64,000 nucleotides of DNA from Huaxiibacter chinensis (lineage in GTDB: Bacteria; Pseudomonadota; Gammaproteobacteria; Enterobacterales; Enterobacteriaceae). Of the stretch, positions 39,375 through 52,520 are shown one piece after another. The notes under the pieces are model-generated. The model saw nothing but the letters and a program-made list of their open reading frames with translations, was not told where the DNA came from and searched no databases. Where the stretch lies: the NCBI RefSeq assembly GCF_022171985.1, contig NZ_JAJVHF010000006.1:186001-250000 (forward strand). The letters run 5' to 3'. The position numbers and the translations under genes were made by a program. Positions within the stretch are counted from its first letter, which is position 1; every line of letters begins with the position of its first letter.

Positions 39375-39452
39375 GTTTTCCCCTCACCCTCTGCTTCAGG
39401 CAGAGGGACCGTACACCCTCTCCTTGTGGGAGAGGGCTGAGGGGAGGGGGAT
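39375..39452. repeat. Pair of REP-like palindromes between yidA and gyrB
   Basis: CCCTCACCCTCTGCTTCAGG-CAGAGGG and CACCCTCTCCTTGTGGGAGAGGG-CTGAGGGG, two diverged members of the array A/B family in the 188-bp gap, directly after the gyrB stop codon. They could end or protect the gyrB transcript. Confidence 0.75.
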
Positions 39453-39455
39453 AAC

Positions 39456-41888
<2,433 letters not shown>

Positions 41889-41898
41889 TTATCTTGGG

Positions 41899-42972
41899 TT
41901 AATCCGTTATTTTACCCTTTTCCACGGTAAACATCTTCGAATTTTCGTCCGACATGTCTATAACGTGTTCAGCGCTAATTGCGCTGACGAAAACCTGCGA
42001 CTGCGTGGCTTTTAAGCGGCTGGCAAGCAGCCCGCGCCGTGCGTCATCAAGTTCCGAGGCAAAATCATCTATCAGGTACAGACAGCGTCGCCCGCTCTCA
42101 CGAGTCAGGAATTCTCCCTGCGCCAGACGTAGCGCGCACATCAGGAGTTTGAGCTGCCCGCGTGATAAGGTATCTTCGACCGGTGCGCCATCGGCACGAA
42201 TGCGAAAATCCGCTTTGTGTGGGCCGTGCGCGGTATAGGTCAGCATGCGATCGCGTTCAAAGCTTCTCTCAAGCACTTCGGCATAATCCGTCTCTTTCTC
42301 CCAGCCACGCTGGAAGGAAAAGGTGAGAGAAAACTCCGGTAAAAACTGTTTGCAGGTATCCGCCATATCTTCGGCAATACCCGCGCTGTATTCGGCTCGC
42401 CAGCGGCTGAGTTGTTCCGCCAGTGGAATGAGTTCTAAATCCCAGGGACGCAGCTGGGCGTAGCGGGTCACCTGGCGCAGGGCGGCGTTACGTTGCTTGA
42501 GCAGCCGTTTCAGGTTGCTCCAGGCGCTGAAAAATCCCGCCTCATTATGGAAGCATCCCCAGTCGAGGAAGGCTCTTCTGTATTTGGGGCCGCCATTGAG
42601 TAAAGTAAACCCCTCAGGCGTGATCAGCTGCATCGGCATCAACAGCGCCAGCTCGGCAACTTTATGACCGTCGGTGCCATCGATGCGCACTTTGCTGTCG
42701 CCAAGCTTGTCCTTCGTCAGGCCAATCGCGGTTTCGTGATCCTGCCCCTGCAAACGCCCGTGAAGGATAAACGCATCCTGTTCATGGCGAATGACGCGGC
42801 CAATCTGCAAGCTGCGAAATGCCCGCCCATGACCAAGCGTATAAATAGCTTCCAGCACGCTGGTTTTGCCGCTGCCATTGGCGCCAACCAGGAAATTAAA
42901 GCCGGGAGATAAAGCGAGATCCGCGTTTTCGATATTGCGGAAATCTTTGATTAACAGGCGCGTCAGTGACAT
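41899..42972 (-). CDS. recF: DNA recombination/repair protein RecF
   Basis: A 357-residue SMC-like ATPase that helps load RecA at single-strand gaps and stalled forks. Walker [10 protein letters not shown] (about 30-38), the ABC signature region [18 protein letters not shown] (about 270-287) and Walker [14 protein letters not shown] (about 303-315) are present. In E. coli it starts at the dnaN stop, but here there is a spacer of 147 bp, open in the recF frame but without an ATG, GTG or TTG, so the start stays at 42972. Confidence 0.97.
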   Translation of the reverse strand: MSLTRLLIKDFRNIENADLALSPGFNFLVGANGSGKTSVLEAIYTLGHGRAFRSLQIGRVIRHEQDAFILHGRLQGQDHETAIGLTKDKLGDSKVRIDGTDGHKVAELALLMPMQLITPEGFTLLNGGPKYRRAFLDWGCFHNEAGFFSAWSNLKRLLKQRNAALRQVTRYAQLRPWDLELIPLAEQLSRWRAEYSAGIAEDMADTCKQFLPEFSLTFSFQRGWEKETDYAEVLERSFERDRMLTYTAHGPHKADFRIRADGAPVEDTLSRGQLKLLMCALRLAQGEFLTRESGRRCLYLIDDFASELDDARRGLLASRLKATQSQVFVSAISAEHVIDMSDENSKMFTVEKGKITD

Positions 42973-43119
42973 ATCAGGGTATCTTCGGGCCAGGGCGTAA
43001 TCGGCGCAGCCGGTTTCAACGTGGACGGCACGCCGTCTCTGGCACGTACAGGAACCAGGTGACAGAGACGCGCACAGCCCAGGCTGAAAAAGGCAGGTAA
43101 GATCGCCCGATATTCTTCA
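42973..43119 (-). other. Unusual dnaN-recF spacer
   Basis: Right after the dnaN TAG comes TGA in frame with recF, followed by 48 sense codons without stop or standard start codon up to the recF ATG. No clear promoter or terminator was seen. The bases are as GC-rich as the neighbours. Confidence 0.6.
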
Positions 43120-44220
43120 CTACAGTCGCATTGGCATAACAACGTATGCCGCCGACTGCGATGCGGCGTCTTCGATCTGCACGCTCGAAACGGAGTCGGT
43201 CAGCAGAATACGGACGTTTTCACACTTCAGCGCGTTCAGTACGTCGAGCACGTAGCTGACGTTAAAGCCGATTTCCATCTCAGCCCCGGCGTAGGTGACG
43301 TCCAGAATCTCTTCTGCTTCTTCCTGTTCGGGGTTGTTGGCGGTGATTTTGATCTGGTTTTCGTGAACAAACAGACGCACGCCGCGGAATTTCTCGTTAG
43401 AGAGGATAGCCGCACGCGCGAAGGCCTGTTTAAGGATATCGCAGCCCGCTTCCAGCGTTTTGTCCGGATTCTTGGGCAATACGCGACGATAGTCCGGGAA
43501 GCGACCATCTACCAGCTTGGACGTGAAGATGAAATCGCCCACGTGAGCGCGGATGTTGTTACTGCCAATCTGCACGCGCAGCGGGTTTTCGCCGCCGTCG
43601 AGCATACGCATCAGTTCGATCACGCCTTTACGCGGCACAATCACCGAATGGTTCGGCAGGCTCTCTCCAACAGGCATGGAGCAGACGGCCAGACGGTGTC
43701 CGTCCGTCGCCACGGTACGCAGCTCTTCACCTTCGGTTTCGAACAGCATGCCGTTTAAATAGTAACGAACGTCCTGATGGGCCATCGAGAATTGCGTGGC
43801 TTCGATCAGACGCTTCATCGTCGCCTGCGGCAGGGTGAATTCAACTTCACTCTGCCAGTCATCCAGGTTCGGGAAGTCGATAGCCGGCAGCGTGGAGAGC
43901 GAGAAACGGCTGCGGCCAGAACGCACCAGCATCCGATCGCCTTCCAGCTGAACGGCGATTTCCGCGCCTTCGGGCAATCCACGGCAGATATCAAAGAACT
44001 TACGCGCAGGGACGGTCGTTGCGCCTGCGTCATGCGGCTGAGACAGCGTGACACGCGCAACCATTTCCATTTCAAGATCGGTACCCGTCAGCGACAGCGT
44101 GCCGTCAGCGACCTGCAACAGCAGATTGCCAAGAATAGGTAGCGTCGGGCGGCCACCTAATGGGCCACTCACCTGTTGCAGCGGTTTTAATAAATGTTCA
44201 CGTTCAACGGTAAATTTCAT
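43120..44220 (-). CDS. dnaN: DNA polymerase III beta sliding clamp
   Basis: The 366-residue sliding clamp, same length as E. coli DnaN, a ring of two subunits with three similar domains each that tethers polymerase III to DNA. The C-terminal VVMPMRL that forms part of the protein-binding pocket is intact. It follows dnaA by 4 bp, so the two are co-transcribed. Confidence 0.98.
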   Translation of the reverse strand: MKFTVEREHLLKPLQQVSGPLGGRPTLPILGNLLLQVADGTLSLTGTDLEMEMVARVTLSQPHDAGATTVPARKFFDICRGLPEGAEIAVQLEGDRMLVRSGRSRFSLSTLPAIDFPNLDDWQSEVEFTLPQATMKRLIEATQFSMAHQDVRYYLNGMLFETEGEELRTVATDGHRLAVCSMPVGESLPNHSVIVPRKGVIELMRMLDGGENPLRVQIGSNNIRAHVGDFIFTSKLVDGRFPDYRRVLPKNPDKTLEAGCDILKQAFARAAILSNEKFRGVRLFVHENQIKITANNPEQEEAEEILDVTYAGAEMEIGFNVSYVLDVLNALKCENVRILLTDSVSSVQIEDAASQSAAYVVMPMRL

Positions 44221-44224
44221 AGCG

Positions 44225-45619
44225 TCACGATGATAGGGTTCTGATTAAATTGGAAAAGTCTTCTTTTATGTCGTGGCTTTCTTCACGCAACTGCTCAATC
44301 TTGCGGCAGGCATGAAGGACGGTCGTATGGTCACGGCCACCAAACGCATCGCCGATTTCCGGCAGACTGTGGTTGGTTAGCTCTTTTGCCAGTGCCATCG
44401 CCATCTGACGCGGACGCGCTACCGAGCGAGAACGTCGCTTGGAGAGCAGGTCTGCAATTTTGATTTTGTAATACTCGGCCACCGTCTTCTGAATATTATC
44501 AATAGTGACCAGTTTTTCCTGCAATGCCAGCAGATCGCGCAGCGCTTCGCGCACAAAATCAATGGTAATCGCCCGGCCGGTAAAGTTGGCGTTAGCGATA
44601 ACGCGGTTCAGTGCGCCTTCGAGTTCACGTACGTTTGAACGCAAACGCTTCGCGATAAAGAACGCCACTTCGCCTGGCAGACGAATGTCGTTTTCATCGG
44701 CTTTTTTCATCAGGATCGCGACGCGGGTTTCCAGCTCCGGTGGCTCGATCGCCACGGTCAGGCCCCAGCCAAATCGGGATTTCAGACGATCCTCAACCCC
44801 GTTGATCTCTTTAGGATAGCGATCCGACGTCAAAATGATCTGCTGATTACCTTCCAGCAGCGCATTAAAGGTGTGGAAAAACTCTTCCTGGGATCGTTCT
44901 TTATTGGCAAAGAACTGGATGTCATCGATCAGCAGCGCATCAACAGAACGGTAGTAGCGTTTAAATTCTTCGATCGCATTGTTTTGCAGGGCTTTAACCA
45001 TGTCCTGAACGAAGCGCTCGGAGTGCATATACACCACTTTCGCATTGGGCTTACGGGCCACAATGCCATTTCCCACCGCGTGCAGCAGGTGAGTTTTACC
45101 CAGACCGGTGCCGCCATAAAGAAACAGAGGGTTATACGCGCCGCCTGGGTTATCCGCTACCTGGCGGGCCGCTGCACGCGCCAGCTGGTTGGACTTACCT
45201 TCAACGAAGTTATCAAACGTGTGCTTCACGTTAACGTTAGAACGGTAGGTCTGCTCAGCGGGTGCTGGAACGTTATCCCAGCCTGCGCGTGCAGGCTGAA
45301 CAATGCGGGGAGTAGGCACATGAATTTGCGCAGGTGCGGCAACATTCACGGTTTCTCTGAGCGTTTGCGTCACCGGCTTGGTACCGACTTCAAAACGCAG
45401 CTGCGGCGCATCGGTGCCGCAAAAATCGTTTAACAATCCATTGATGTTATTGAGGTATTTATCCCTTACCCAATCAAGCACGAAACGGTTTGGCGCATAC
45501 AAAGCCAGCGTGTTATCGCTCAGTTCCGCCTGCAATGGGCGGATCCACATACTGAATTCTGTGGCTGGTAACTCATCCTGCAATCGGGCAAGACATTGCT
45601 GCCAAAGCGAAAGTGACAC
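44225..45619 (-). CDS. dnaA: Chromosomal replication initiator DnaA
   Basis: A 464-residue AAA+ initiator (E. coli 467) that binds DnaA boxes and opens oriC. N-terminal oligomerisation domain (about 1-85), short variable linker (about 85-130), AAA+ domain with Walker [10 protein letters not shown] and Walker [10 protein letters not shown], and a C-terminal helix-turn-helix with [15 protein letters not shown]. The start is GTG at 45619 ([15 protein letters not shown]), as in E. coli; the open frame continues 36 codons upstream but lacks similarity there. Confidence 0.98.
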   Translation of the reverse strand: MSLSLWQQCLARLQDELPATEFSMWIRPLQAELSDNTLALYAPNRFVLDWVRDKYLNNINGLLNDFCGTDAPQLRFEVGTKPVTQTLRETVNVAAPAQIHVPTPRIVQPARAGWDNVPAPAEQTYRSNVNVKHTFDNFVEGKSNQLARAAARQVADNPGGAYNPLFLYGGTGLGKTHLLHAVGNGIVARKPNAKVVYMHSERFVQDMVKALQNNAIEEFKRYYRSVDALLIDDIQFFANKERSQEEFFHTFNALLEGNQQIILTSDRYPKEINGVEDRLKSRFGWGLTVAIEPPELETRVAILMKKADENDIRLPGEVAFFIAKRLRSNVRELEGALNRVIANANFTGRAITIDFVREALRDLLALQEKLVTIDNIQKTVAEYYKIKIADLLSKRRSRSVARPRQMAMALAKELTNHSLPEIGDAFGGRDHTTVLHACRKIEQLREESHDIKEDFSNLIRTLSS

Positions 45620-45748
45620 GGCGGACTCCACTCGAACAATAAAAGAAAAATACTGAAAATTCGTGATTTTTGACACACGTCGAAAAGACCCTGTGCAAAA
45701 GGGTGACGTGCGAATTGCTCTCTGCAATTTCTCCCAATCGGGCCCCTG

Positions 45749-45963
45749 GGATCCCGATCAGGACCGCGGATCATAGCCTAAACTGAGCCAGAGATCTTCT
45801 GTTTCTCACAGATTCTTCCCGATTTATCCACAGGAAGATCCGAAACCGAGTAAGTGTAAACGATCCTGGTACGCGTGCCCCACGATTTAGGCCGCATATT
45901 GAAAAATTTAATAAGCAGGGACCTTTTTTGGCTTAAAAGATCTCACGAAGATCCTGGACGATC
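45749..45963 (-). promoter_or_regulatory. dnaA control region: DnaA box and GATC cluster
   Basis: A perfect DnaA box TTATCCACA lies at 45824-45832, and nine GATC (Dam) sites lie within 215 bp. On the minus strand TATGAT (plus 45770-45775) is a likely -10 of a dnaA promoter. In E. coli this region gives DnaA autoregulation and SeqA silencing after replication. Confidence 0.85.
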
Positions 45964-46089
45964 CTTGCGATTTCAACGAGAGACCGTATAATCCCCCACC
46001 CGGCGCGTGATGCTCGACTTCCTGCGTCGTCCGTTGCTCATTTTGCACGCGAAAACGTGCGGAAATACGCGGGAAATAAGGAAAGAGAA

Positions 46090-46118
46090 TTGACTCCGGA
46101 GTGTACAATTATTACAAT
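46090..46118 (+). promoter_or_regulatory. rpmH promoter
   Basis: TTGACT (46090-46095) and TACAAT (46113-46118) are 17 bp apart, a near-consensus sigma-70 promoter 100 bp before rpmH. Confidence 0.8.
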
Positions 46119-46207
46119 CCGGCCTCTTTAATCACACACGCTGAGGCGTTAGTCGTTCGTTATTCGTTCGGGTATACGCGAAAGTCAGTGAAATTATTCA
46201 AGTTTAG

Positions 46208-46360
<153 letters not shown>

Positions 46361-46375
46361 TAAAGCTAACCCTGC

Positions 46376-46735
46376 GTGGTTAAGCTAGCATTTCCCAGGG
46401 AGTTACGTTTGTTAACTCCCACTCATTTCACTTTCGTCTTCCAGCAGCCACAACGGGCTGGCACGCCGCAAATCACCATCCTCGGCCGCCAAAATTCGCT
46501 GGGGCATCCCCGCATCGGTCTCACAGTCGCCAAGAAAAACGTTAAGCGTGCGCATGAACGCAACCGGATTAAACGTCTGACGCGTGAAAGCTTCCGTTTA
46601 CGTCAACACGAACTGCCTTCAATGGATTTCGTGGTGGTGGCTAAAAAGGGGGTTGCCGACCTCGATAACCGTGCTCTCTCGGAAGCGTTGGAAAAATTAT
46701 GGCGCCGCCACTGTCGCCTGGCTCCAGGGTCCTGA
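46376..46735 (+). CDS. rnpA: Ribonuclease P protein component
   Basis: A 119-residue basic protein, same length as E. coli RnpA. It binds the catalytic RNA and pre-tRNA 5' leaders. The RNR motif region [18 protein letters not shown] (about 53-70) is conserved. The start is GTG, as in E. coli; 15 bp after rpmH, and it overlaps yidD by 37 bp. Confidence 0.98.
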
Positions 46736-46956
46736 TAGCCCTTATTAGGGTTTATCAGCGCCTGATTAGCCCGCTACTCGGGCCACACTGTCGTTTCACG
46801 CCAACGTGCTCAAGCTACGGAATTGAGGCATTGCGCAGGTTTGGAGTGATAAAAGGCAGTTGGTTGACGGTGAAACGCGTATTAAAATGCCACCCTTTAC
46901 ACCCAGGTGGAGACGATCCCGTCCCCCCAGGACCTTTTGATACCAGAGAACACTAA
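46699..46956 (+). CDS. yidD: Membrane insertion efficiency factor YidD
   Basis: An 85-residue protein, same length as E. coli YidD, with the three conserved cysteines ([20 protein letters not shown] and KCHPLHPGG). It helps YidC insert inner-membrane proteins. Overlaps rnpA out of frame and ends 2 bp before yidC. Confidence 0.97.
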
Positions 46957-46958
46957 CG

Positions 46959-48605
46959 ATGGATTCGCAACGCAATCTTCTTATCATCGCTTTGTTGTTC
47001 GTGTCTTTCATGATCTGGCAGGCATGGGAGCAGGATAAAAATCCTCAACCTCAAGCTCAACAGACCACGCAGACCACGACCACCGCAGCGGGTAGCGCCG
47101 CCGACCAGGGCGTACCGGCCAGTGGCCAGGGGAAACAGATTACGGTTAAGACCGACGTGCTTGAGCTGACTATTAACACCCGTGGTGGTGATGTTGAGCA
47201 GGCGCTGCTGTTGACCTACCCGAAAGAGCTGAAGTCTAACGAACCGTTCCAGTTGCTGGAAACGACGCCAGAGTTTATCTACCAGGCGCAAAGTGGCCTG
47301 ACCGGCCGTGATGGCCCGGATAACCCGGCTAACGGTGCGCGTCCTCTGTATAACGTCGACAGTGATACCTTTGTCCTGGCTGATGGCCAGAACGAAATCG
47401 CAATTCCGATGACCTATACCGATGCCGCAGGCAATACCTTCACCAAAACCTTCACCCTGAAACGCGGTGAATATGCGGTGAATGTGGGCTACAGCGTTCA
47501 GAACACCGGTGCGAAACCGCTGGAAGTGTCGACCTTTGGTCAGCTGAAGCAGTCCATCAATCTGCCGTCTCACCGTGACACCGGAAGCAGCAACTTTGCG
47601 CTGCATACCTTCCGTGGCGCGGCGTACTCCACGCCAGATACCAAGTACGAGAAATACAAATTCGACACCATCGCTGATAACGAAAACCTGAACGTCAGTT
47701 CTAAAGGCGGTTGGGTTGCGATGCTGCAACAGTATTTCGCGACGGCCTGGGTGCCAAACAACGATGGCTCGAACAACTTCTACACCGCGAACCTGGGTAA
47801 TGGTATTGCAGCCATCGGCTACAAATCACAGCCTGTTCTGGTTCAGCCGGGTCAAACCGGTAACCTGGCCAGCACCCTGTGGGTCGGCCCGGAAATCCAG
47901 GACAAAATGGCAGCCGTTGCGCCGCACCTGGATCTGACCGTAGATTATGGTTGGTTGTGGTTCATCTCTCAGCCGCTGTTTAAGCTGCTGAAGTTCATCC
48001 ACAGCTTCCTGGGTAACTGGGGCTTCTCCATCATCGTTATCACCTTTATCGTTCGTGGCATCATGTACCCGCTGACTAAAGCGCAGTACACCTCCATGGC
48101 GAAGATGCGTATGCTGCAGCCGAAGATTGCGGCGATGCGTGAGCGTCTGGGCGATGACAAACAGCGTCAGAGCCAGGAAATGATGGCCCTGTACAAAGCA
48201 GAGAAAGTAAACCCGCTGGGTGGTTGCTTCCCGCTGCTGATTCAGATGCCAATCTTCCTTGCGCTGTACTACATGCTGATGGGTTCCGTTGAGCTGCGCC
48301 ATGCGCCGTTCGCACTGTGGATCCATGACCTGTCTGCACAGGACCCGTACTACATCCTGCCGATCCTGATGGGCGTGACGATGTTCTTCATCCAGAAGAT
48401 GTCGCCGACCACCGTGACCGACCCGATGCAGCAGAAGATCATGACCTTTATGCCGGTCATCTTCACCGTGTTCTTCCTGTGGTTCCCGTCAGGTCTGGTG
48501 CTGTACTATATCGTCAGCAACCTGGTGACCATCATCCAGCAGCAGTTGATTTATCGTGGTCTGGAGAAGCGTGGCCTGCATAGCCGCGAAAAGAAAAAGT
48601 CCTGA
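46959..48605 (+). CDS. yidC: Membrane protein insertase YidC
   Basis: A 548-residue inner-membrane insertase, same length as E. coli YidC. An N-terminal anchor (about 4-20), a large periplasmic beta domain (about 40-340) and five further helices. The inner core with the catalytic arginine lies in [19 protein letters not shown] (about 350-368). It inserts membrane proteins alone or with SecYEG. Confidence 0.98.
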   Translation: MDSQRNLLIIALLFVSFMIWQAWEQDKNPQPQAQQTTQTTTTAAGSAADQGVPASGQGKQITVKTDVLELTINTRGGDVEQALLLTYPKELKSNEPFQLLETTPEFIYQAQSGLTGRDGPDNPANGARPLYNVDSDTFVLADGQNEIAIPMTYTDAAGNTFTKTFTLKRGEYAVNVGYSVQNTGAKPLEVSTFGQLKQSINLPSHRDTGSSNFALHTFRGAAYSTPDTKYEKYKFDTIADNENLNVSSKGGWVAMLQQYFATAWVPNNDGSNNFYTANLGNGIAAIGYKSQPVLVQPGQTGNLASTLWVGPEIQDKMAAVAPHLDLTVDYGWLWFISQPLFKLLKFIHSFLGNWGFSIIVITFIVRGIMYPLTKAQYTSMAKMRMLQPKIAAMRERLGDDKQRQSQEMMALYKAEKVNPLGGCFPLLIQMPIFLALYYMLMGSVELRHAPFALWIHDLSAQDPYYILPILMGVTMFFIQKMSPTTVTDPMQQKIMTFMPVIFTVFFLWFPSGLVLYYIVSNLVTIIQQQLIYRGLEKRGLHSREKKKS

Positions 48606-48607
48606 TA

Positions 48608-48725
48608 CTCTTCATTCTTCAAGCCGCAGGCGCGTTGGCTGCGTTTGATTGCCCCAGTCACTTACTTCTGTAAGCTTCTGGGGCGCACAAACTTGCCGCC
48701 TTCCTGCAACTTGAATTATGTCGAG
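48608..48725 (-). repeat. ERIC element between yidC and mnmE
   Basis: CCCCAGTCACTTACTTC and GTAAGCTTCTGGGGCGC match the ERIC core in reverse orientation, flanked by the GCAGGCGCGTTGGCTGCG and TTGCCGCCTTCCTGCAACTTG arms. Confidence 0.9.
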
Positions 48726-48797
48726 TATTCACGGTAGAGTCATGCCAGAGAAGGCGGTCATTAGACCGCCTTTTTCACATTTACAAAGAGACCAACC

Positions 48798-50162
48798 ATG
48801 AGCCATAACGACACTATCGTCGCCCAGGCAACCCCACCGGGACGCGGTGGTGTAGGTATTCTGCGCATCTCCGGCCTGAAGGCGCGCGAGGTGGCCGAAG
48901 CGGTGCTGGGTAAACTGCCTAAACCGCGCTACGCGGATTACCTGCCCTTTAAAGATGCCGACGGCACGCCGCTGGACCAGGGCATAGCGCTGTGGTTCCC
49001 CGGCCCGAACTCCTTTACCGGCGAAGACGTGCTGGAGCTGCAGGGCCACGGCGGTCCGGTGATCCTCGACCTGCTGTTAAAACGCATTCTGACGCTGCCG
49101 GGCCTGCGTATCGCGAAGCCGGGCGAGTTCTCCGAGCGCGCCTTCCTGAACGATAAGCTTGACCTGGCCCAGGCCGAGGCGATTGCCGATCTGATCGACG
49201 CCAGCTCTGAGCAGGCGGCCCGCTCTGCGCTGAACTCGCTTCAGGGGGCGTTTTCTGCTCGCGTGAACCATTTAGTGGAAGCACTTACTCACCTGCGAAT
49301 CTACGTCGAAGCAGCGATTGATTTTCCGGATGAGGAGATCGACTTCCTCTCCGATGGCAAAATCGAAGCCCAGCTCAACAATGTGATGACCGATCTCGAT
49401 GCGGTGCGTGCCGAAGCGCGCCAGGGTAGCCTGCTGCGCGAAGGAATGAAGGTGGTTATCGCCGGTCGTCCAAACGCCGGTAAATCGAGTTTGCTGAACG
49501 CACTGGCGGGCCGTGAAGCCGCGATCGTTACTGATATCGCCGGGACCACCCGTGATGTTCTGCGCGAGCACATCCATATTGACGGTATGCCGCTGCACAT
49601 CATTGATACCGCGGGCCTGCGTGATGCGAGCGATGAAGTAGAACGCATTGGCATCGAACGCGCCTGGCAGGAAATAGAGCAAGCCGACCGCGTGCTGTTT
49701 ATGGTGGACGGCACCACGACCGATGCCGTTGACCCGGCGGATATCTGGCCGGACTTTATTGCACGTCTGCCGGCAAAACTGCCGATTACGGTTGTGCGTA
49801 ACAAGGCGGATGTCACAGGCGAAACGCAGGGTCTGAGCGAGGTGAACGGTCACTCACTGATTCGCCTGTCGGCCCGTACCGGCGAAGGCGTTGAAGCGCT
49901 GCGTAACCATCTCAAACAAAGCATGGGCTTTGAAACCAGTATGGAAGGCGGCTTCCTCGCGCGTCGTCGCCACTTGCAGGCACTGGAAGAGGCGGCAAAT
50001 CATCTCGACCAGGGCAAAGCGCAGCTGCTTGGCGCATGGGCAGGTGAACTGCTGGCTGAAGAGCTACGGTTAGCGCAACAAAGCTTAAGCGAAATCACCG
50101 GCGAGTTTACCTCGGACGACCTGCTGGGACGGATCTTCTCAAGCTTCTGTATTGGTAAGTAA
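48798..50162 (+). CDS. mnmE: tRNA modification GTPase MnmE
   Basis: A 454-residue GTPase that with MnmG makes the cmnm5 (or nm5) group on U34 of certain tRNAs. N-terminal folate-binding domain (about 1-118), helical domain, inserted G domain with [10 protein letters not shown] (about 223-232) and DIAGTTRD (about 246-253), and the C-terminal CIGK with the functional Cys451. In E. coli the tryptophanase operon follows; here mdtL comes next. Confidence 0.98.
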   Translation: MSHNDTIVAQATPPGRGGVGILRISGLKAREVAEAVLGKLPKPRYADYLPFKDADGTPLDQGIALWFPGPNSFTGEDVLELQGHGGPVILDLLLKRILTLPGLRIAKPGEFSERAFLNDKLDLAQAEAIADLIDASSEQAARSALNSLQGAFSARVNHLVEALTHLRIYVEAAIDFPDEEIDFLSDGKIEAQLNNVMTDLDAVRAEARQGSLLREGMKVVIAGRPNAGKSSLLNALAGREAAIVTDIAGTTRDVLREHIHIDGMPLHIIDTAGLRDASDEVERIGIERAWQEIEQADRVLFMVDGTTTDAVDPADIWPDFIARLPAKLPITVVRNKADVTGETQGLSEVNGHSLIRLSARTGEGVEALRNHLKQSMGFETSMEGGFLARRRHLQALEEAANHLDQGKAQLLGAWAGELLAEELRLAQQSLSEITGEFTSDDLLGRIFSSFCIGK

Positions 50163-50174
50163 CCCGCCTGAATA

Positions 50175-50199
50175 AGTGATTTCCTCCCGGGAAATCACT
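50175..50199. terminator. Hairpin after mnmE
   Basis: Ten-base stem AGTGATTTCC / GGAAATCACT with a five-base loop, 13 bp after the mnmE stop. It lacks a T run, so it may be a weak terminator or a 3' stabiliser. Confidence 0.55.
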
Positions 50200-50271
50200 A
50201 TTGTCCAAATGGCAACTCGCTTCTTCTTGCTCCACCCCCTATGCTTTGCGCCTGCCTGACATGGGGGATTT

Positions 50272-51441
50272 ATGGCGCGTTTTCTGTTTTGTAGCTTTGC
50301 TTTAGTTCTGCTTTATCCATCAGGTATTGATATGTATCTGGTGGGGCTACCGCATATCGCACGCGATCTGGGGGCCAGCGAAGCGCAACTTCATATCGCG
50401 TTTTCCGCTTACCTGGCAGGGATGGCCTCATCGATGGTCTTTGCCGGCAAGATCGCCGATAAAGCAGGCCGGCAGCCGGTGGCCATTACCGGGGCGGTGA
50501 TTTTCGCTCTCGCCTCCGGACTCTGTTCTCTGGCCGATAACAGCACGCTGTTTTTAATCGGACGCTTTATTCAGGGCATTGGCGCGGGTGGCTGCTATGT
50601 GGTGGCGTTTGCCATTTTACGCGACACCTTAAGCGCACAGCGCCGTGCAAAAGTGCTCTCCATGCTGAACGGCATTACCTGCATCATTCCGGTACTCGCG
50701 CCCGTTATAGGCTATCTGATCATGTTAAAGCTGCCCTGGCAGAGCCTGTTCTGGACGATGGCCGCGATGGGGATGCTGGTCTTTATCCTCTCGATGACGG
50801 TTCTCAAAGAGACGCATCCTGGCGCGCATCACGCGGCCACACCGGCCACGTTCCAGCCCAGTGAAAAATTACTTAATCGCTTTTTCATCAGTCGGCTGCT
50901 GGTGACAACCTTCAGCGTGGCGGTGATCCTGACCTATGTAAACGTTTCCCCGGTTTTACTGATGGAGGTGATGGGGTTCGATCGCGGCCAATATTCCACG
51001 GTGATGGCATTAACCGCGATGGTGAGTATGGCGGTCTCTTTTTCCACGCCGTTTGCCCTGAACGTGTTTAAACAGCGTACCCTGATGCTGACGTCGCAGG
51101 TGCTGTTCCTTGCGGCGGGCGTGATTCTGGCGACCGCAAGTGAACACGCTCTCATGCTGGTGGGCATTACGCTTATCTGTGCAGGGTTTTCTGTTGGGTT
51201 TGGCGTGGCAATGAGTCAGGCGCTGGGTCCGTTCTCACTGCGTGCCGGCGTGGCAAGCTCGGTACTGGGCATAGCGCAGGTTTGCGGGTCGTCGCTCTGG
51301 ATTTGGCTGGCCGCCATTATCGGTTTAAACGCCCTGAATATGCTGATCGGGATTCTGATTGGCTGTAGCATACTCTGCATTCTGCTACTGATGATGGTCC
51401 GGCCCGCAGCACACTATGAAGAAATCTCTCAGCAGTCTTGA
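50272..51441 (+). CDS. mdtL: Multidrug efflux MFS transporter MdtL
   Basis: A 389-residue MFS drug:proton antiporter (E. coli 391) with about 12 helices; motif A is visible ([14 protein letters not shown], about residue 60). It gives modest resistance to chloramphenicol-type compounds in E. coli. GGGGGATTT before the ATG is a good ribosome site. It overlaps yidZ by 26 bp. Confidence 0.94.
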   Translation: MARFLFCSFALVLLYPSGIDMYLVGLPHIARDLGASEAQLHIAFSAYLAGMASSMVFAGKIADKAGRQPVAITGAVIFALASGLCSLADNSTLFLIGRFIQGIGAGGCYVVAFAILRDTLSAQRRAKVLSMLNGITCIIPVLAPVIGYLIMLKLPWQSLFWTMAAMGMLVFILSMTVLKETHPGAHHAATPATFQPSEKLLNRFFISRLLVTTFSVAVILTYVNVSPVLLMEVMGFDRGQYSTVMALTAMVSMAVSFSTPFALNVFKQRTLMLTSQVLFLAAGVILATASEHALMLVGITLICAGFSVGFGVAMSQALGPFSLRAGVASSVLGIAQVCGSSLWIWLAAIIGLNALNMLIGILIGCSILCILLLMMVRPAAHYEEISQQS

Positions 51442-52378
51442 TCTCAACCTGCTGCTTTGTCTGCAGTTATTGTTGCAGGAACGCAGCGTCACCAAAGCGG
51501 CGAAGCGGATGAACGTGACGCCGTCTGCGGTCAGCAAGTCGCTGGCCAAGCTGCGGGAATGGTTTGAAGATCCGCTCTTTGTGAAAACACCGCTGGGGCT
51601 GCTTCCTACCCCGCTCACCGTCAGCCTTGAGCAGGACCTGACCGACTGGATGCAGATAGGTAATCAAATCCTCGATAAGTTTCATCACGACTCGCCGGGG
51701 AGCATCAAGTTCGAACTGGCGGCAGAAACGCCGCTTATGCTGATTCGGTTTAACGCCCTGCTGGAACAGGTTAATCAACGTTATCCGCAGGCGACGGTGC
51801 GTATGCGTCACTGGGATTATGACTCTCTGGATGCCATTACGCGGGGTGAGGTGGATCTGGGGTTTACCGGCCGCGAAACGCATCCCCGCTCCCGCGAACT
51901 GTTAAAACTGATGCCATGGTTTATCGACCACGAAATTTTATTCAGCGATCGTCCCTGCGTCTATTTGCGTGAAGACCACCCGGCACTCCAGGAGGAGTGG
52001 AATCTCGATACGTTCCTGCGCTATCCGCACATCAGCATTTTTTGGGAGCGTAGCGACACCTGGGCACTGGACGAAGTGCTTAAAGAGATGGGGCGTGAGC
52101 GTAATATCGCCATGAGCCTTCCCGGCTTTGAGCAGTCGATGTTTATGGCTGCACAACCGCACCATAACTACATTGCCACCGCGCCCTGGTACTGCCGTCA
52201 CTATAATCAGCTCCACCAGCGTAAGCTGGTGGCACGCCCGATTCCGGTGGATGAGGCTCTGGCCGAGAAGCTCACCGTCCCCTTTACGCTCATCTGGCAT
52301 AAGCGTAACAGCCACAACCCAAAACTCATTTGGCTTAAGGACACCATTAAGTCGTTATACGGTGATTCCTTGCGTTAA
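51416..52378 (+). CDS. yidZ: LysR-family regulator YidZ
   Basis: A 320-residue LysR-type regulator (E. coli YidZ 319): helix-turn-helix at about 20-45 ([25 protein letters not shown]) and a periplasmic-binding-fold effector domain after residue 95. E. coli YidZ has been linked to nitric-oxide survival. The overlap with mdtL suggests they are expressed together. Confidence 0.92.
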   Translation: MKKSLSSLDLNLLLCLQLLLQERSVTKAAKRMNVTPSAVSKSLAKLREWFEDPLFVKTPLGLLPTPLTVSLEQDLTDWMQIGNQILDKFHHDSPGSIKFELAAETPLMLIRFNALLEQVNQRYPQATVRMRHWDYDSLDAITRGEVDLGFTGRETHPRSRELLKLMPWFIDHEILFSDRPCVYLREDHPALQEEWNLDTFLRYPHISIFWERSDTWALDEVLKEMGRERNIAMSLPGFEQSMFMAAQPHHNYIATAPWYCRHYNQLHQRKLVARPIPVDEALAEKLTVPFTLIWHKRNSHNPKLIWLKDTIKSLYGDSLR

Positions 52379-52520
52379 AAATGCATCTTTTGCCCCTGCG
52401 AATGTAAAGTTCGGTCCCTAAGCTTCTCATCCCATCATTTACCGATTAAAAGAGAGTGAGAGTTAAGCGATAATGATGTAACCGTTTAACCTGGCTTAGA
52501 CCATTATCACGGAGCGAAAA

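Noticed and set aside
43012-43119. N-terminal extension of RecF through the spacer
   Set aside because: The frame is open but has no ATG, GTG or TTG, and the protein already starts exactly as E. coli RecF at 42972.
46953-47729. 258-codon minus-strand frame in yidC
   Set aside because: Antisense shadow of yidC.
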